Shown here: positions 24,721 to 35,719 of the stretch, in pieces
Layout: each line of letters opens with the position of its first letter
Numbering within the stretch: position 1 is the first letter of the stretch
Assembly (NCBI GenBank): GCA_028023455.1
Contig: JAQFVV010000002.1
Location: 34,301,974 to 34,365,973 of the forward strand
Reading direction: 5' to 3'
DNA: 64,000 nt
Origin: Epiperipatus broadwayi
Taxonomy: Eukaryota > Onychophora > Udeonychophora > Euonychophora > Peripatidae
Made by a program: the position numbers and the translations under genes
Notes under the pieces: generated by a model
Told to the model about the DNA's origin: nothing
Seen by the model: the letters and a program-made list of their open reading frames with translations, nothing else
Database searches by the model: none

Positions 24721-27119
24721 CAGGTTATATATTGCAAAATGCCATTTATAATTTAAACAATATGGATAAAATGTCTTCATTTTCCAATGTTGTGAACAGG
24801 TTATTTTATAGGTACATTTATAATTGAATAAAAAAAATATTTACTACAGAAGACAAACAAGGAAGATATTGGTCATAATCAGCAAACAAAAGAGAGGGAT
24901 TTAAGAATTCTTAACTACTCAGACATGATTTCTGTTTTACACCAGCAATATTTTAGTTACGATTTATTTTACAAACTCATTGTTTTGTATCAACTTTACA
25001 GCAATATGAAGAGACAATTTTTTTTCCTTCTTATAAGTCTTTTACACTAGTTATTTCTGGAAATTACTTTAATAGAGATAACTCTGACTATTTGTAATTC
25101 AGAATATTGAAAAACTCTGAACAACTGATTTATAACTAAATTGTAACTATATAAGCAGATTTTCTCTCTTTCTAATTCTAACAGTAATTAGTACAGTGAA
25201 ATAATAGGTGATTAATTAATTAAATCAAAATATACAGCCATAGGCTAGAAAATAACATTTTATATTATTTTTCAAATTGTACTAGGAATTCATTAAGACA
25301 TAACTCAGAATTCAAAATAACTTTTGTTACAATAATATTAGATTCTAAAATATTAATTAAGGTTCTTTTGCAAAACATTTTTAATTAAATTAAACTTGCC
25401 AATAAAGAATATCTATACAGATTTTTTTATTTCTTTATAAAAATTATAAAAATAGAATTATAAAAAACAATTTTGTTAATCTTTTAATTGGTGAATGTTT
25501 CCTTTGTTTTTTTCTAATGGTAATTTAAATAATCATGGAACATTTAATTTTAGTACTAAATCTTTACTTTATATTAGAATTTAATAAATTGTTTATGAAT
25601 TATTAAAAATATATATTTACAAACAAAAAATATCCTAATAAATTATACTTCAAATTTTTGAAAGTATAACTGCTTGGGTTTTCAGGCGCTGTATTGAATT
25701 TTTTAAAATACTGGCCTGAGACACAATTTTCACAATAACTTCAGTTTTAATAATGTTAGAGCAAAAACAATTACATTAATAGAAACTAGAAAAACTAAGT
25801 CAAACAATAAGCATAAGATAAAAAGTGATAACTATATAAAAAATAAGTAAAAAAAGAAATTTTTACATCCGAAATAATAATTATTTTATTGTTTGTTCAT
25901 AATTTGAAATTAACATTAACTAAAATTCAAATTACATCTTCAGTAATAATTTCTTTGTATTGCTCACAAAATTATCTTTTTAAAAACATGTCTTACCTGA
26001 GATAATCCACAGCTTCACAATCTCCAAAAGAAGTCGGATATGACTTCTTCATTTTTATCTTGTACCTAAATGTTCTAAATGTCAAAGGCATCTATAAAGA
26101 AAAAGATTCATCCTAATAAAAGATACAAAAGAAATCATCATAGCAATTGGCTTCTTATCTATCTAAAACTAAAAATTGTAGGCTACTGTCTATATCATTG
26201 ATAAAATGAGTTTCATTTCTTCATTTTATATTTTTTTTGTGTACATCAGTGATGTTTATATTCTTTATGCACAAAAGTGATGCCATCTTGTTATATTTAT
26301 TGTATCACATAGATATAATTTATTTGCATATAATCCATTTGTTAGCTATAGACTTGAAAATAATGTTATGAAACATATAGCAAAACCAGAGTGACTCCAA
26401 AGCATGAACAAGAATAAACAAAAACATAAACCAGAATCAAAATTTGATTATATGCCTACGTATGCGATCTTTGTATACATTTGATTATTAGTTTTATAAC
26501 TCATTACTTGTAAACACAAACATATTATATAAATATAAATAATAAATTATTATACTTTTTGAAAATCATTATTTTTATAAAAATAAGTGAATTAGTGTAG
26601 GTAGAACTTTAGAAAATTATGATAGATATGAATTCTATATGAGTATAAATAAATATATAACTACAAACTAACACACACTAATAACAAACTAAAATTAATA
26701 AAAAAGATAATTTTTTCAAAAAATTTAAATAAAATTTAAAGATTAAAAAAATTAAAATTTTATACTTATGAGTAATTATGTTGAAGCTCTATTGTAGACC
26801 TTGTTTGTGAATAACATGTGGCAAATGATAACTTGCATTCGGTAAACCATTTTTTTTCTTTTATCGCTTCATGGTAATTACAAAAGTTATCAAAAAAGAA
26901 AAAAAATTAAATACTGTGATCGATTAAAACTGCTGCCAAAAATCCAAATTTCAACCAATTTTTTTGAGATAAACATCTTCTGAAAGCCACATCATTGAGC
27001 TATCAATGCCCATATTTTGTTTGATGTCATGCTTATACTTTTTATGTCAGTAAAGAAAGAAACAACACATCATCCGATGAGTGCTCAAAGAGCTCCCAAG
27101 CACTCACAGAGCACAAGCA
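24721..27119. other. unassigned AT-rich stretch
   Basis: No gene or structured repeat identified. Sequence around 25560-25640 is weakly similar to the dispersed repeat at 60230-60350. Confidence 0.35.
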
Positions 27120-27870
27120 GATAAAAAATAAAATTAAGTGAAATATATGATGAGAATATTATCTCTTTTCTTATTGAATGAGTACAACATAGGTAGTAAA
27201 AATAACTAAATTAGCAAATTTTTTGTTGATTAAAGTTCATTTCTAAAGTTCTGAATAAATTCTTCTTAAGACTTCATAAAGCTCTAAAATTCCAGTGTAA
27301 AAATTTAAATTTAGATTTGTAATTATTAAAATATTACAAAAGTTTCATATTATGGTGTTTGGCAATTGTAGTTCCTTTTTACTGTTACTAAGAATTTCTT
27401 AACTTATGCTCTGCTTGGTTTGGTGCAGTGATAGAACTTTCAATTTGGGATTGTGAGGTCACATGGTCGATTCTGATGATCATAGGTCTGGTACTCAAAC
27501 TTCTTATGAACTCCTGAATAATAAAAGCCATTAGCCTTTTTTCCTTATTCTGTATTTTTTAAAGTGAAATATATATCATAAATATTTAAATAAATTACAG
27601 AAAATATTGAATTTCTTTTACCCATTTCTTAGAACATACAAATGTTCTTGAAGCCTGCAAGCAAAGAATCTACCAATCAGAGATGTTATAGGCTGATTGT
27701 CAGCTGATTTATAGTATTTTCTATGTACATTACTGACATCTTCAGAATTTTTAAACTAATAAATCAATATACAATTTTAATTCCAATTTCTACTATTCAA
27801 ACAAATACAACCAACAAAATAGTGCTTTGGATAGTTACTGGAAAGTGAATGAGAGCTAAAGGCACACCAG
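27120..27870. repeat. diverged dispersed repeat family F, copy 1
   Basis: Two blocks (27130-27350, and 27650-27800 with 'aaagaatctaccaatcag' and 'gacatcttcaga') align in the same order with 60378-60570 and 60815-60930. A SINE at 27415-27540 lies between them here. Confidence 0.6.
27415..27545 (+). mobile_element. tRNA-like SINE family C, single copy
   Basis: Starts 'tggtttggtgcagtgatag' (box A-like), then 'tcgattctgatg', 'ctcaaacttcttatgaactc', 'ctgaataataaaagcc' and a T-rich end. It matches the unit of the 46455-47580 array. Confidence 0.7.
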
Positions 27871-27899
27871 CGCCATCTGCAATTGACATGTTGTTTGTA

Positions 27900-29039
27900 T
27901 TAGTAGACAACTTAAATCGAAAGATTATTTATTTAAATAATATTTTGCAAATAAAAACGATTTTAAAGTATAGAAATATTATTATATTTATTAACTAAAT
28001 GGATATTTATAAAATTTAGACTTTCACACACACGTTCATATATACACACAAATTGTTTATTGCATTTATGTGCATATATATACATGAGGTTTAAGCTTAT
28101 AAATCTGTACTAAGTGGGAATAAATGTAAATATATTATTTTTCTAAATTCTTTTGAGTTTTAAATATTCTACCCATTGCTTTACCTCTGTTCTGAGTTTC
28201 CAACTCATTACAAAACCCTATAATGTTTCCATTGCAATAGAACGAAATTAAAACCTAATGCGTTATGAAACGTCTACAGATTTGTCTAAATGTGAATATA
28301 TATATATATATATATATTGATGTATTAAATGTAAATAATGGTTATGCAACTTATTATAAATAAAAGCCAGAAATATTGACAGATTTAAAACTCCTGATAT
28401 CACATATAGTTCAATTTTAGTATAATCAAGAATATCTGATTACTTAAAGTTTTAAATAAGTTTTTTCCCAACTAATAGAACAACATCACTAAAATGAGTT
28501 TGTTTAATTATTTTTCAATTATTTTTTATAGCAGAATAATTTTAAAATATTCAATAACAATTAATTGTCAATTTTTTTCAATATTTTATCTCTTTTATCT
28601 TTCTAATTTTAATTAGTTATTTTGTTTATTCACAAACACCAATCATATTTATTATTATTATTTAATCATTTCTTTATCCACACTAGCATGGGCATATTGT
28701 TCATAAATATATTCTAAATATGTATGCACATTTGCAATTATTAAAAATAAATAATTGAATATTGTTTGCCTGAACGTTTGTGATGATTGAATATTAATAA
28801 TACTTTTATGTTGGACTATTTTCATCATCTAATATTAATTATTGAATGTCTTTAGAAAATTTTTTAAACATTATTTAATTTTTCAATTGCATTCAACTGT
28901 TAGTAGTAGGACACAGATTACTATATACCCAAGGTTTTGAATCGTATTATTTTTCTCTCTTCTGCAGATATTGCTGGCCTGACCGGTGACAGTGTTAGCA
29001 TGAGAATCGAATCTAGAATTGAAAATTCCATTATTTAAG
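27900..29039. other. unassigned AT-rich stretch
   Basis: Contains only TA/CA microsatellites (e.g. 28298-28318). No gene seen. Confidence 0.4.
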
Positions 29040-29044
29040 AATAC

Positions 29045-29075
<31 letters not shown>

Positions 29076-29462
29076 GTTGTACACACAGATAATGAATCTA
29101 GTATATATAATCGAAAGCAAATATAAAATACTATTTTAGCCGAACGCTTTCGAGAGACTTCTTGCTCTCATATTCGTAGCTACTATCTTGTTAAAAACGG
29201 CATTGTTAGAAAAAAAATTTATCCAAAATAATGCAAATTAGTTATAACTGCCATTTTCGGGACAGGGCAATGCAGGTTTCTCCTTGACCAATGGACCCAG
29301 GATCGCCCACCATGTGTAACACCTCTCTGACTCCGCATTCGGCACTGTGTCCCCCGAGCAAACAACGTCAGCAGACATGGGTTCGAACCCATGCCCTGTT
29401 ACATTTGCTTTCGATTATATATACTAACTTCATTATCTGTGTGGACAGCACATATATATAGT
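29040..29462. mobile_element. TIR element with GC-rich core and Penelope-type ribozyme remnant
   Basis: Terminal inverted repeats of ~80 bp, 29040-29123 and 29402-29462, match over 'cacacagataatgaa', 'tatatataatcgaaagc' and the outer 'aatactatata'; the left one is enlarged by a (TG)n run. The core has two parts. The minus strand at 29175-29140 reads ATGA, a GAG/CTC stem, then GAAA, which looks like a worn hammerhead. A GC-rich part (29255-29400) ends in the palindrome ATGGGTTCGAACCCAT and CCTGTTACA, resembling the outer end of the LTR at 7870-7897. Confidence 0.65.
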
Positions 29463-29561
29463 ATTTTACAATTTAATGAAGTAAATAATTCAATTATTAT
29501 TTAGGATCTAAAAGTAGAGGTTTGATTCCCATCCTAGTACTATCACTACAGGTCAGCAAAA

Positions 29562-29729
29562 CCTAATGAAGAGAGGAAAATAATACCTGAAGAAGAGAGA
29601 AAAATAATACCCAAAGAAGAGAGGAAAATAATGCCTAAAGGAAAGAGGAAAATAATACTTGAAGAAGAAAAGAAAATAGTACTTGAAAAAGAGAGGGAAA
29701 TAATACCTGAAGAAGAGAGGAAAATAACA
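29562..29729. repeat. 24-bp minisatellite, seven units
   Basis: Units start at 29562, 29586, 29610, 29634, 29658, 29682 and 29706, consensus cctgaagaagagagg plus aaaataata. The period is a multiple of three and the plus strand is open through the array, giving an 8-residue repeat of the type P-E-E-E-R-K-I-I. The frame is only about 70 codons and lacks a convincing start, so I do not call a gene. Confidence 0.9.
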
Positions 29730-29866
29730 CCACTCAAAACATTGTGCATATGCTAATCTGTGCACTATTAGTAACAGTTTAATGTAACTGAAAAATTTAA
29801 ATAAAGTTTAAAAGTTTTTCTAAAATTATTGAATATTTAATATTATATGATGGAAATGGTCTAATA

Positions 29867-30361
29867 CAGGGGTGTGAAAATAGCGGCCGGAGGGCCACAT
29901 GCGGCCCACTAAGAGTTTTGATGCGGCCCTCCAAGACAATCAGAAAAATTTGCCTTGAACTGAGATTTCCTTTCCATGCATGACTGAAGATTCATCTTGT
30001 ATTTTCCACTATGATGGCCACATCAATACACATGCACAGTGTAGATATGATGTGCAGTGCTTTTCCAGTTGATCTGGTTACTTTCAATATTGTCTTTGCA
30101 TTAGCAAATATATACATTTCCAACTTTAGTGAAACCATGAACCCTCTGAAAAAATGTAAAATTGGTGATGAATGTTGTGTGTTTAATAAAGAGTGGACAA
30201 ACAAATATTTCTTTGGTAATACTAGGAATAAAGCAGTGTGTTTATTGTGTCATGAAAAAAATGTGTGGCCCTCCGCTAATCTTCGCTTCCACAAAGTGGC
30301 CCCTGATGTGGCTCTCTGCCAACTTCTGCAACCCCCAAGCCAAAACAATTGCCCACCTCTG
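29867..30361 (+). mobile_element. non-autonomous hAT transposon, complete with 8-bp TSD
   Basis: Exact 8-bp target duplication gtctaata at 29859-29866 and 30362-30369. Terminal inverted repeats begin CAGGGGTGTGAAAAT and, on the other strand, CAGAGGTGGGCAATTG. The GC-rich subterminal 'gcggcc...gcggccc' sequence is typical of hAT elements of the Charlie/GTF2IRD2-like type. Length 495 bp. It keeps only a piece of the transposase N-terminus (see 30137-30262). Confidence 0.92.
30137..30262 (+). pseudogene. hAT transposase N-terminal zinc-finger fragment
   Basis: The frame from ATG 30137 reads K-K-C-K-I-x-D-E-C-C-V-F-N-K-E-W-T-N-K-Y-F-F, then N-K-A-V-C-L-L-C-H-E-K. This is the N-terminal signature of hAT transposases of the GTF2IRD2/EPM2AIP1/ZBED5-like type: 'F...W...YFF', then C-x2-C of a BED-like finger. 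After the C-x2-C it runs straight into the right TIR, so the finger histidines and catalytic domain are deleted. Confidence 0.75.
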
Positions 30362-30429
30362 GTCTAATATATAAGTTCAAATAATTATATATTATATAAA
30401 AAAGCATAAATATTGTTTATTACAGAGTC

Positions 30430-30840
30430 AGATGAAAAGATATAATCCTTTCACAATTTTATATTTTTTGGTGGCCGTATCAGATATTTAAATTTAATTT
30501 CCAATTTTTTACTTCCACACATTTCAAATTATATTTTTAAATCTAAGTTTACAAATGAAAATCATTCCTAAAAATAATATTTCAACTTTGATAAATATAG
30601 AAAGAAATTAATAAACGGATGTAATCAAAACAAGAGCTTTTCTCTTGCTGCATGATTATCACAATTGTTGATTAAAAAAATAATTTATGCATGAATGTTT
30701 TAATACCACTTCTAAGATCATAATAAATTATTAAGACATCATAAAGCAACAAATTTCTGTTTTAAAATACCACTTATAATTATTTTAAAATGATAAAAAA
30801 TAACTACTAATGTAATTAGTGAGATTCCTTTTCAAACAAA
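30430..30840. repeat. dispersed repeat family F, copy 2
   Basis: 'tttacaaatgaaaatcattc' (30550) and 'aataaattattaagacatca' (30723) followed by 'ataaag...aatttctgtttt' recur in order at 60325-60560. Confidence 0.6.
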
Positions 30841-30908
30841 TTAGAACTTCCGGCTTTATGATATTATTTTTCTCTCATCTTGTCTTCTTCTTAAAGCAAA
30901 TATTTTTT

Positions 30909-31008
30909 TTCTCATGTGTCATAGCATCAGCCAGGAAGCGAACCCGCTAACCCGGAACAACTGCTTATAAAGCAACTGTCGCTGACCTCTCGACCACCAA
31001 TGCTTGAC
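30909..31008 (-). mobile_element. tRNA-like SINE (family T), copy 2
   Basis: Diverged relative of 19856-19960 (box B region GGGTTCGC, box A region now GGTCGAGAGG). Target-site duplication aaagcaaatatttttt at 30893-30908 and 31009-31024. Confidence 0.85.
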
Positions 31009-31319
31009 AAAGCAAATATTTTTTGAACAAAATTTAAATCCAAATTTTATATTCTAATCAAAAAATAAATATTTCTAACTATTTTGCTTCAATAACAAAA
31101 AGCATATAAACAATCTATGAAAAACATACTTTTATTTTCAAAATCTAAAATGGCTGCTCTCAATAGCTTTTGCAAATACTCTTGGGTCTGCGAACAAAAG
31201 ATTATCAATAAATGGCATTGTCAGATTGTTTGCTGTGATGTGATGTACTGTAGCTGCTCCTTAAATGAAGTCAAGAATCTCTCAGCAATTATGCCCAGAG
31301 AAACCTGTTAGCTACTTTA

Positions 31320-31950
31320 TTTTACATTCCCCAGTCTAAGTGTTTCCATATTCTGCTCCATCCCATTTCCACAATATAATCTTTGTCTACTCTATGGCCT
31401 TTATATCTAAATTCCCCTTATCTTTTTCCAAACCCAGCATAAAAATCTATGATCCACTTTCTGTATAATCACTTTTTTCATATTTATTATTCCATAACTT
31501 CATTATATGTGCCCCTTCTGTTTTCAAGCATTTACATTCAATTAACAGATGCCTAATATTTTCTATTCCTTCCTTACATAATTTACAGACTAAATCACCC
31601 ATATTTTTCCATTTACATGTATATTCTCATGTTGCTAAAGATCCCATTCGAGCCTTAAACAATAAACTACTTTCCTTACTATTATCATATATTAACTCGC
31701 ACCTAATATTCTTTTTATTTCTATATATATTTAAACTCTTTTTACTCTCCCTACTATTTCTCCATCTCTCTAACTCCCTATTCTTTATTAATAAATCTAT
31801 TATTTTATTCCATTCCTTATCACTATAACACTCAACAATCCTCTTAACACAATCATCCCATCTTTTATACAAATAAACTAATATAAATTCTTTATCCAAA
31901 TCTTTTGCATACCGCATCACCTTTCTCACCGATTTTGTTGCCTGCCACCT
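31320..31950 (-). mobile_element. LINE 3' end fragment
   Basis: Contains the C-terminal coding part of a LINE ORF2 (31929-31448) and, downstream on the minus strand, an apparent 3' untranslated part to ~31320. The 5' end is truncated, as usual for LINE insertions. The clade is not determined. Confidence 0.65.
31448..31929 (-). pseudogene. LINE ORF2 C-terminal CCHC region, one nonsense codon
   Basis: The frame reads through an RNA-binding-like basic region ending K-A-R-M-G-S-L-A-T, meets a TGA (31629-31627), then continues in the same frame with T-C-K-W-K-N...V-C-K-L-C-K-E-G-I-E-N-I-R-H-L-L-I-E-C. The pattern C-x2-C-x8-H-x4-C is the LINE C-terminal zinc knuckle. Family members normally have Arg or a similar residue at the stop, so a CGA-to-TGA change (CpG decay) is the likely cause. 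It ends at a natural stop at 31450-31448. Confidence 0.7.
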
Positions 31951-32159
31951 TCAGATTTTCTTACAATTAATAAATGAACATATATTTTAATTTGAGCTTT
32001 ACCATCACATAAACCTAAAACTGCAAACAAATACTAAAAATAGCCACAAAAGTGAATTCAAGCCAAAGTGACTGAAGTACCATCCAGAGTAATAATGTGA
32101 GCTTTCAAATAATTTTTGGTAAAGAGGGCTGTCACTTGTAGGTGTGCAAGTTGTGCAGG

Positions 32160-32850
32160 GCACAAGGTGCTTCGTCATTGGGGCAGGGATACCATATCAT
32201 TGCAATAATTAATAAAATTTATGTACAAATCAAAATGTTTAGATTTCCAAATCACTCCATTCTGATTGTAAATATTTTTTATTTAAATAAGATAATTATT
32301 TTTTACTTATTCTTTTGATAAGTTAATGGATGTAAAGTGATTAATGGATGACCTTCATGCTCTCATTTCAAGATGCTGATTGGCCTATATAATTAAGTTC
32401 ATGTACAAAGATAAGATGGCCACTCCTATCTTTTCAAAGTCTCTAACTTGTGCTTTGATTTGAGAGTTCTTTCATACTCAAAAAATATCATTGAGGTATA
32501 AAAACAATATAACAGGATATGTGTATAGGGTATAATTCCCTTCTGATTAAAATTGTAATATATATTATTTACCTAGTCTGTCACAAAGCTAAACTGAATA
32601 GAGGGGCATCATATTATTGCAAACATTACTAAAATTTATATATAAATAAAAATATTTAGATTTCCAAATTGCTCTTTTGTTTTGATTTAATCTTTTTTAT
32701 ATGGATATGAGCGAATTACTTTTTTACTTCATCTCATGACAATTGCTTAATATATAATACAGTATATATTACATAATCTACCATTGTGCTAAAGCAGACA
32801 CTGCAATAATAAACAAAATTTATAGGTATATAAAAATGTTTAGAATTTTA
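32160..32850. repeat. three-fold module repeat with family H inset
   Basis: The module 'attgcaa...ataaaatttat...aaatgtttagatttccaaat' occurs near 32190, 32615 and 32790. Between them, 32340-32545 is a copy of family H (see 58573-58895): 'tggcctatataatta...aagataag...tatcttttcaaagtct'. Confidence 0.6.
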
Positions 32851-33116
32851 AATCACTAAACATCACATGATCACTATTTCTTATGCTAGCACATTACTGT
32901 TATTAAAACAGGCAAAACTTTAGGTGCAGTGCTCTCAGATCCAAAGCTCCTCACTGACGAAGGCCATAAAGCCAAAAACTAGTCTGGGGATATTGGATGA
33001 ATAGGTACTAGATAGGGATTTTATGCATAAGCCTTCTGGCATCCATTGATTAATCTTGTTGGCACTGTGTGGCACTACTGTATGGAGAGTTTTGCCTGTT
33101 TTAATTTTAAATCACT
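32844..33116. mobile_element. ribozyme family A foldback with 14-bp TSD
   Basis: Target duplication aattttaaatcact at 32844-32857 and 33103-33116. The element begins aaacatcacatgatcac, runs only ~60 bp, then switches to inverted orientation in mid-element (caaaact|ttaggtgcagtg) and ends gagttttgcctgtttt. The ribozyme (32939-32997, plus) is near-consensus with CTGACGA, but AAAA replaces GAAA. Confidence 0.88.
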
Positions 33117-33150
33117 GTATTCAAAAATGAAAATATTTAAAAAATATTGT

Positions 33151-33376
33151 AATATTAATATCATTTTAGTTCTTCATTATTTTTACAATGCTTTTTACAA
33201 CCTACTGTTGATGGTTTCAATTGCCTCACCAATCTTCTTCAGAACTTCTACTTATATTTTCAAATCTTAAATATAAGTAGAAGTGCTGAAGAAGATTGCT
33301 GGAGCAATTGAAACCATCAATAATGAGTTGTAAAAAGCATTGTAAAAGTAATGAAGAACTAAAATGATATTAATAT
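33151..33376. repeat. long hairpin, ~108-bp arms, 9-bp loop
   Basis: 33151-33259 and 33269-33376 are inverted copies with only a few mismatches and tiny indels. It is not related to ribozyme families A or B. No terminal target duplication was resolved. It could be a foldback transposon remnant or a transcribed hairpin RNA. Confidence 0.85.
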
Positions 33377-33597
33377 TATATGGATTTGGCAATGCAATAA
33401 GAAAAATAAAGTTAAAAAATATTGTCTCAATAATTACAGTAATTCTGAAGTGCAGTCATGTAATAGATAATTACTTTGATCAGTTATGTTTTACAAATGT
33501 TGGTATAGGATGTTCAATACAGCACAGTTTTAAATTGTCAGACACTGAAATATGGCATCATGAAATTGATTCTGATGTTGTCTTGAAATGTTTTTAA
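33364..33597 (+). other. unrecognised 77-codon open frame beside the hairpin
   Basis: The first codons lie in the hairpin arm. The later part (about residues 45-77, including N-V-G-I-G-C and E-I-W-H-H-E-I-D) has mixed composition unlike simple AT drift but matches no family I know. Could be chance or a fragment of a transposon protein. Confidence 0.2.
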
Positions 33598-33833
33598 TGC
33601 CAATGTTATCTTTTTTTTAAATGCTGATATTATTTTTTACATTTTAAAAATCGGTTTTTTCCTTGGCAAAAATTATGAACAAAAAAATTATTCTCATATC
33701 TTTTACTTTTTTTGCATTTCTCTTCCTACATAAACATGCAAAACTCTCCATACAGTAGTGCTACTCAGTGCAAGCCAGAGTAATTAATGGATGCCAGAAC
33801 ATTTGTGTCTAAAATCCCTTCTAGTGCCTACTC

Positions 33834-33892
33834 ATCCAATATCCCCAGACTAGTTTCTGGTTTGTGGCCTTCGTCAGTGAAGACCCTTGGAT
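33834..33892 (-). ncRNA. type I hammerhead ribozyme, family A
   Basis: CTGACGA, stem II weakened (GGC/ACC), GAAAC, 2-base loop, GTC, and inner stem I TTCACT-side weakened by one change; TGGGGA intact. CTGACGA still satisfies CUGANGA. Confidence 0.65.
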
Positions 33893-34575
33893 CTGAGTGC
33901 ACTGCACCTAGATCTTAGGATCTAATGCAACCCTCCAGCAGCCACATTTTATCTCCACTTAACTACAAAACTATAAGAATAAAATTGAAAACACAATAAT
34001 GTTTTCAATCTAAGCTCATTAGCTTATATAGTCATATAGGTCTGAATTCAGTTCAGTACTCATACATTTTGGTGTCTTTGGTTCTTTAATAACCATAGCC
34101 ACCACTATCCTACTGGATTGATTGGTATTAAACCACCAAACATCACATGATGCCCATTTCTTATGCTTGCTCATAACTATTATTAAAACATGCAAAACTT
34201 TTCATAAAATAGTGTCACTCAATCAATGGATGACAGAAGGCTTGTGCATAAAATCTCTATCTAGTGCCTACTCATCCAATATCCCTATACTAGTTTCTGG
34301 CTTGTGGCCTTGTCGGTGAGGAGCCTTGGATCTGAGAGCACTGCATCTAGATCTAGTGAATAGTAGTGGCTATAGTCATTAAAGAACCAAAGACACCAAA
34401 ATGTATGGCTATTGAACTGAGTTCAGACCTGTATGATTATATAAGCTAATGAGCTTAGATTGAAAATATTATTGTGTTTTCAATTTTAGTCTCACAGTTT
34501 TGTAGTTAAGTGGAGATAAAAGGTGGCTGCTGCAGGATTGCATTAGATCCTAAGATCTAGGTGCAATGCACTCAG

Positions 34576-34634
34576 ATCCAAAGCTCCTCACTGAGGAAGG
34601 CCACAAGCCAGAAACTAGTCTGGGGATATTGGAT
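34576..34634 (+). ncRNA. type I hammerhead ribozyme, family A
   Basis: ATCCAA/TTGGAT outer and TCCTCA/TGGGGA inner stem I, core CTGAGGA (allowed by CUGANGA), stem II GGC-CACAA-GCC, GAAAC, loop TA, cleavage triplet GTC directly before TGGGGA. Confidence 0.8.
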
Positions 34635-34811
34635 GAGTAGGCACTAGATAGTGATTTTATGCACAAACCTTCTGGCATCCATTGATTACTCTGGCTTGCA
34701 CTAAGTGGCACTACTGTATGGAAAGTTTTGTCTGCTTTAATAATAGTTATCAGCAAGCATAAGAAATGGTGATCATGTGATGTTGGTTGGCTCTTCTCAT
34801 ATATGTATATA

Positions 34812-34985
34812 TAGTAAATTTTTTATCATCTCCTCTAATACACTTTAATGCAATATTTTTTTTTGTAATTCCTTCTTTATTTTTCTGATGAAGACTGGTG
34901 GACAGTCAAAACTCTAAGCAAAACAAAGAAGGAATTATAAAAAAAGATTGCATTAAAATGTATGAGGAGATGATAATAAAAAAAT
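34812..34985. mobile_element. inverted repeat with hammerhead-like centre
   Basis: Arms of ~70 bp (about 34815-34884 and 34918-34983, shared 'aattccttcttt', 'tgcaatattt', 'tcatctcctc'). The 33-bp centre is CTGATGA (34885-34891), a perfect 5-bp stem II GACTG/CAGTC, then AAAAC in place of GAAAC. The long arms would form stem I. Cleavage-site bases read AGC rather than GUC, so it looks inactive. The architecture recalls Penelope-element ribozymes. Confidence 0.7.
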
Positions 34986-35719
34986 TAATAAACATGAAAA
35001 TCATTTAAAAATTCTACTAATCAGATTATTAATAAGGATCCCCCCCCCTCCAGACAAGTGTGTTTGCATGTTTTCAAAATCATATTAACACTATTTATGC
35101 CATGGGAGAAAGTTTATAAAAGTTAATTTGTGACTGCCGAAACTAGGAATGTTAATATGTAATTAAAAAGGTAAAAGTGTTAATAATTATAATTTTTTTT
35201 AGGTTCTTCTGTTTTTGTAGCTTTTATTAAAGGAAATTTTATAGAATATTTTGTCTTAATTTATAAAAACAAAACACTGTCTCAGAAATGTAATCACAAG
35301 GAATATTAATTCCAAAAAATACGAAGTTATGAAGTATATAACCTAAATGTATTTTTGATGCTGAGCACCTTTGACAAAGGCACAGTTACAATTTTTTTTT
35401 AAAAAAAAGATGCATATTTGATTAACTGCTATTTATCTCCATCCTGGGCTGCAGAAAGGAGTTTGCTATTAACTGAAAGGAGACCCTTTGATTCCTCTTG
35501 TAGCCTTAAAGGAACAAAGCAGGGGAAATTCCTAATGTCCACTCCATATGTTCTTGTTGTTGCAGTTGTTATTACTATGTGATTATTCATATAGTATATG
35601 AGCATGGATGGGTTGCTCACCAACAAACATTAGCCAGCATGGTGAGTTTATTGGCTTTTTACCTCTGAGTTTGAGATCAAGAAACACCATGGTCTTTCTT
35701 CTCAGATGCCAGATAAGGT

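Larger units (their letters stand above)
33732..34790. mobile_element. ribozyme family A, two units plus inverted full unit
   Basis: Starts aaacatgcaaaactctcc; a first antisense unit runs to ~34095, with the next unit restarting at ~34137 (accaaacatcacatgatg). At ~34345-34352 (ctagatctagtg) it inverts and runs as a sense unit to the family terminus near 34788. The flanks share an imperfect ctcttc...atata match (about 33719 and 34789), a possible target duplication. It carries two good ribozymes (33834-33892 minus, 34576-34634 plus) and one degraded (34265-34325). Confidence 0.85.

Noticed and set aside
28883-29086. 67-codon minus frame
   Set aside because: Runs through TG/TA microsatellite and the TIR; chance frame.
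29538-29757. Small repeat-protein gene on the minisatellite
   Set aside because: No convincing start and very short; periodicity alone explains the openness.
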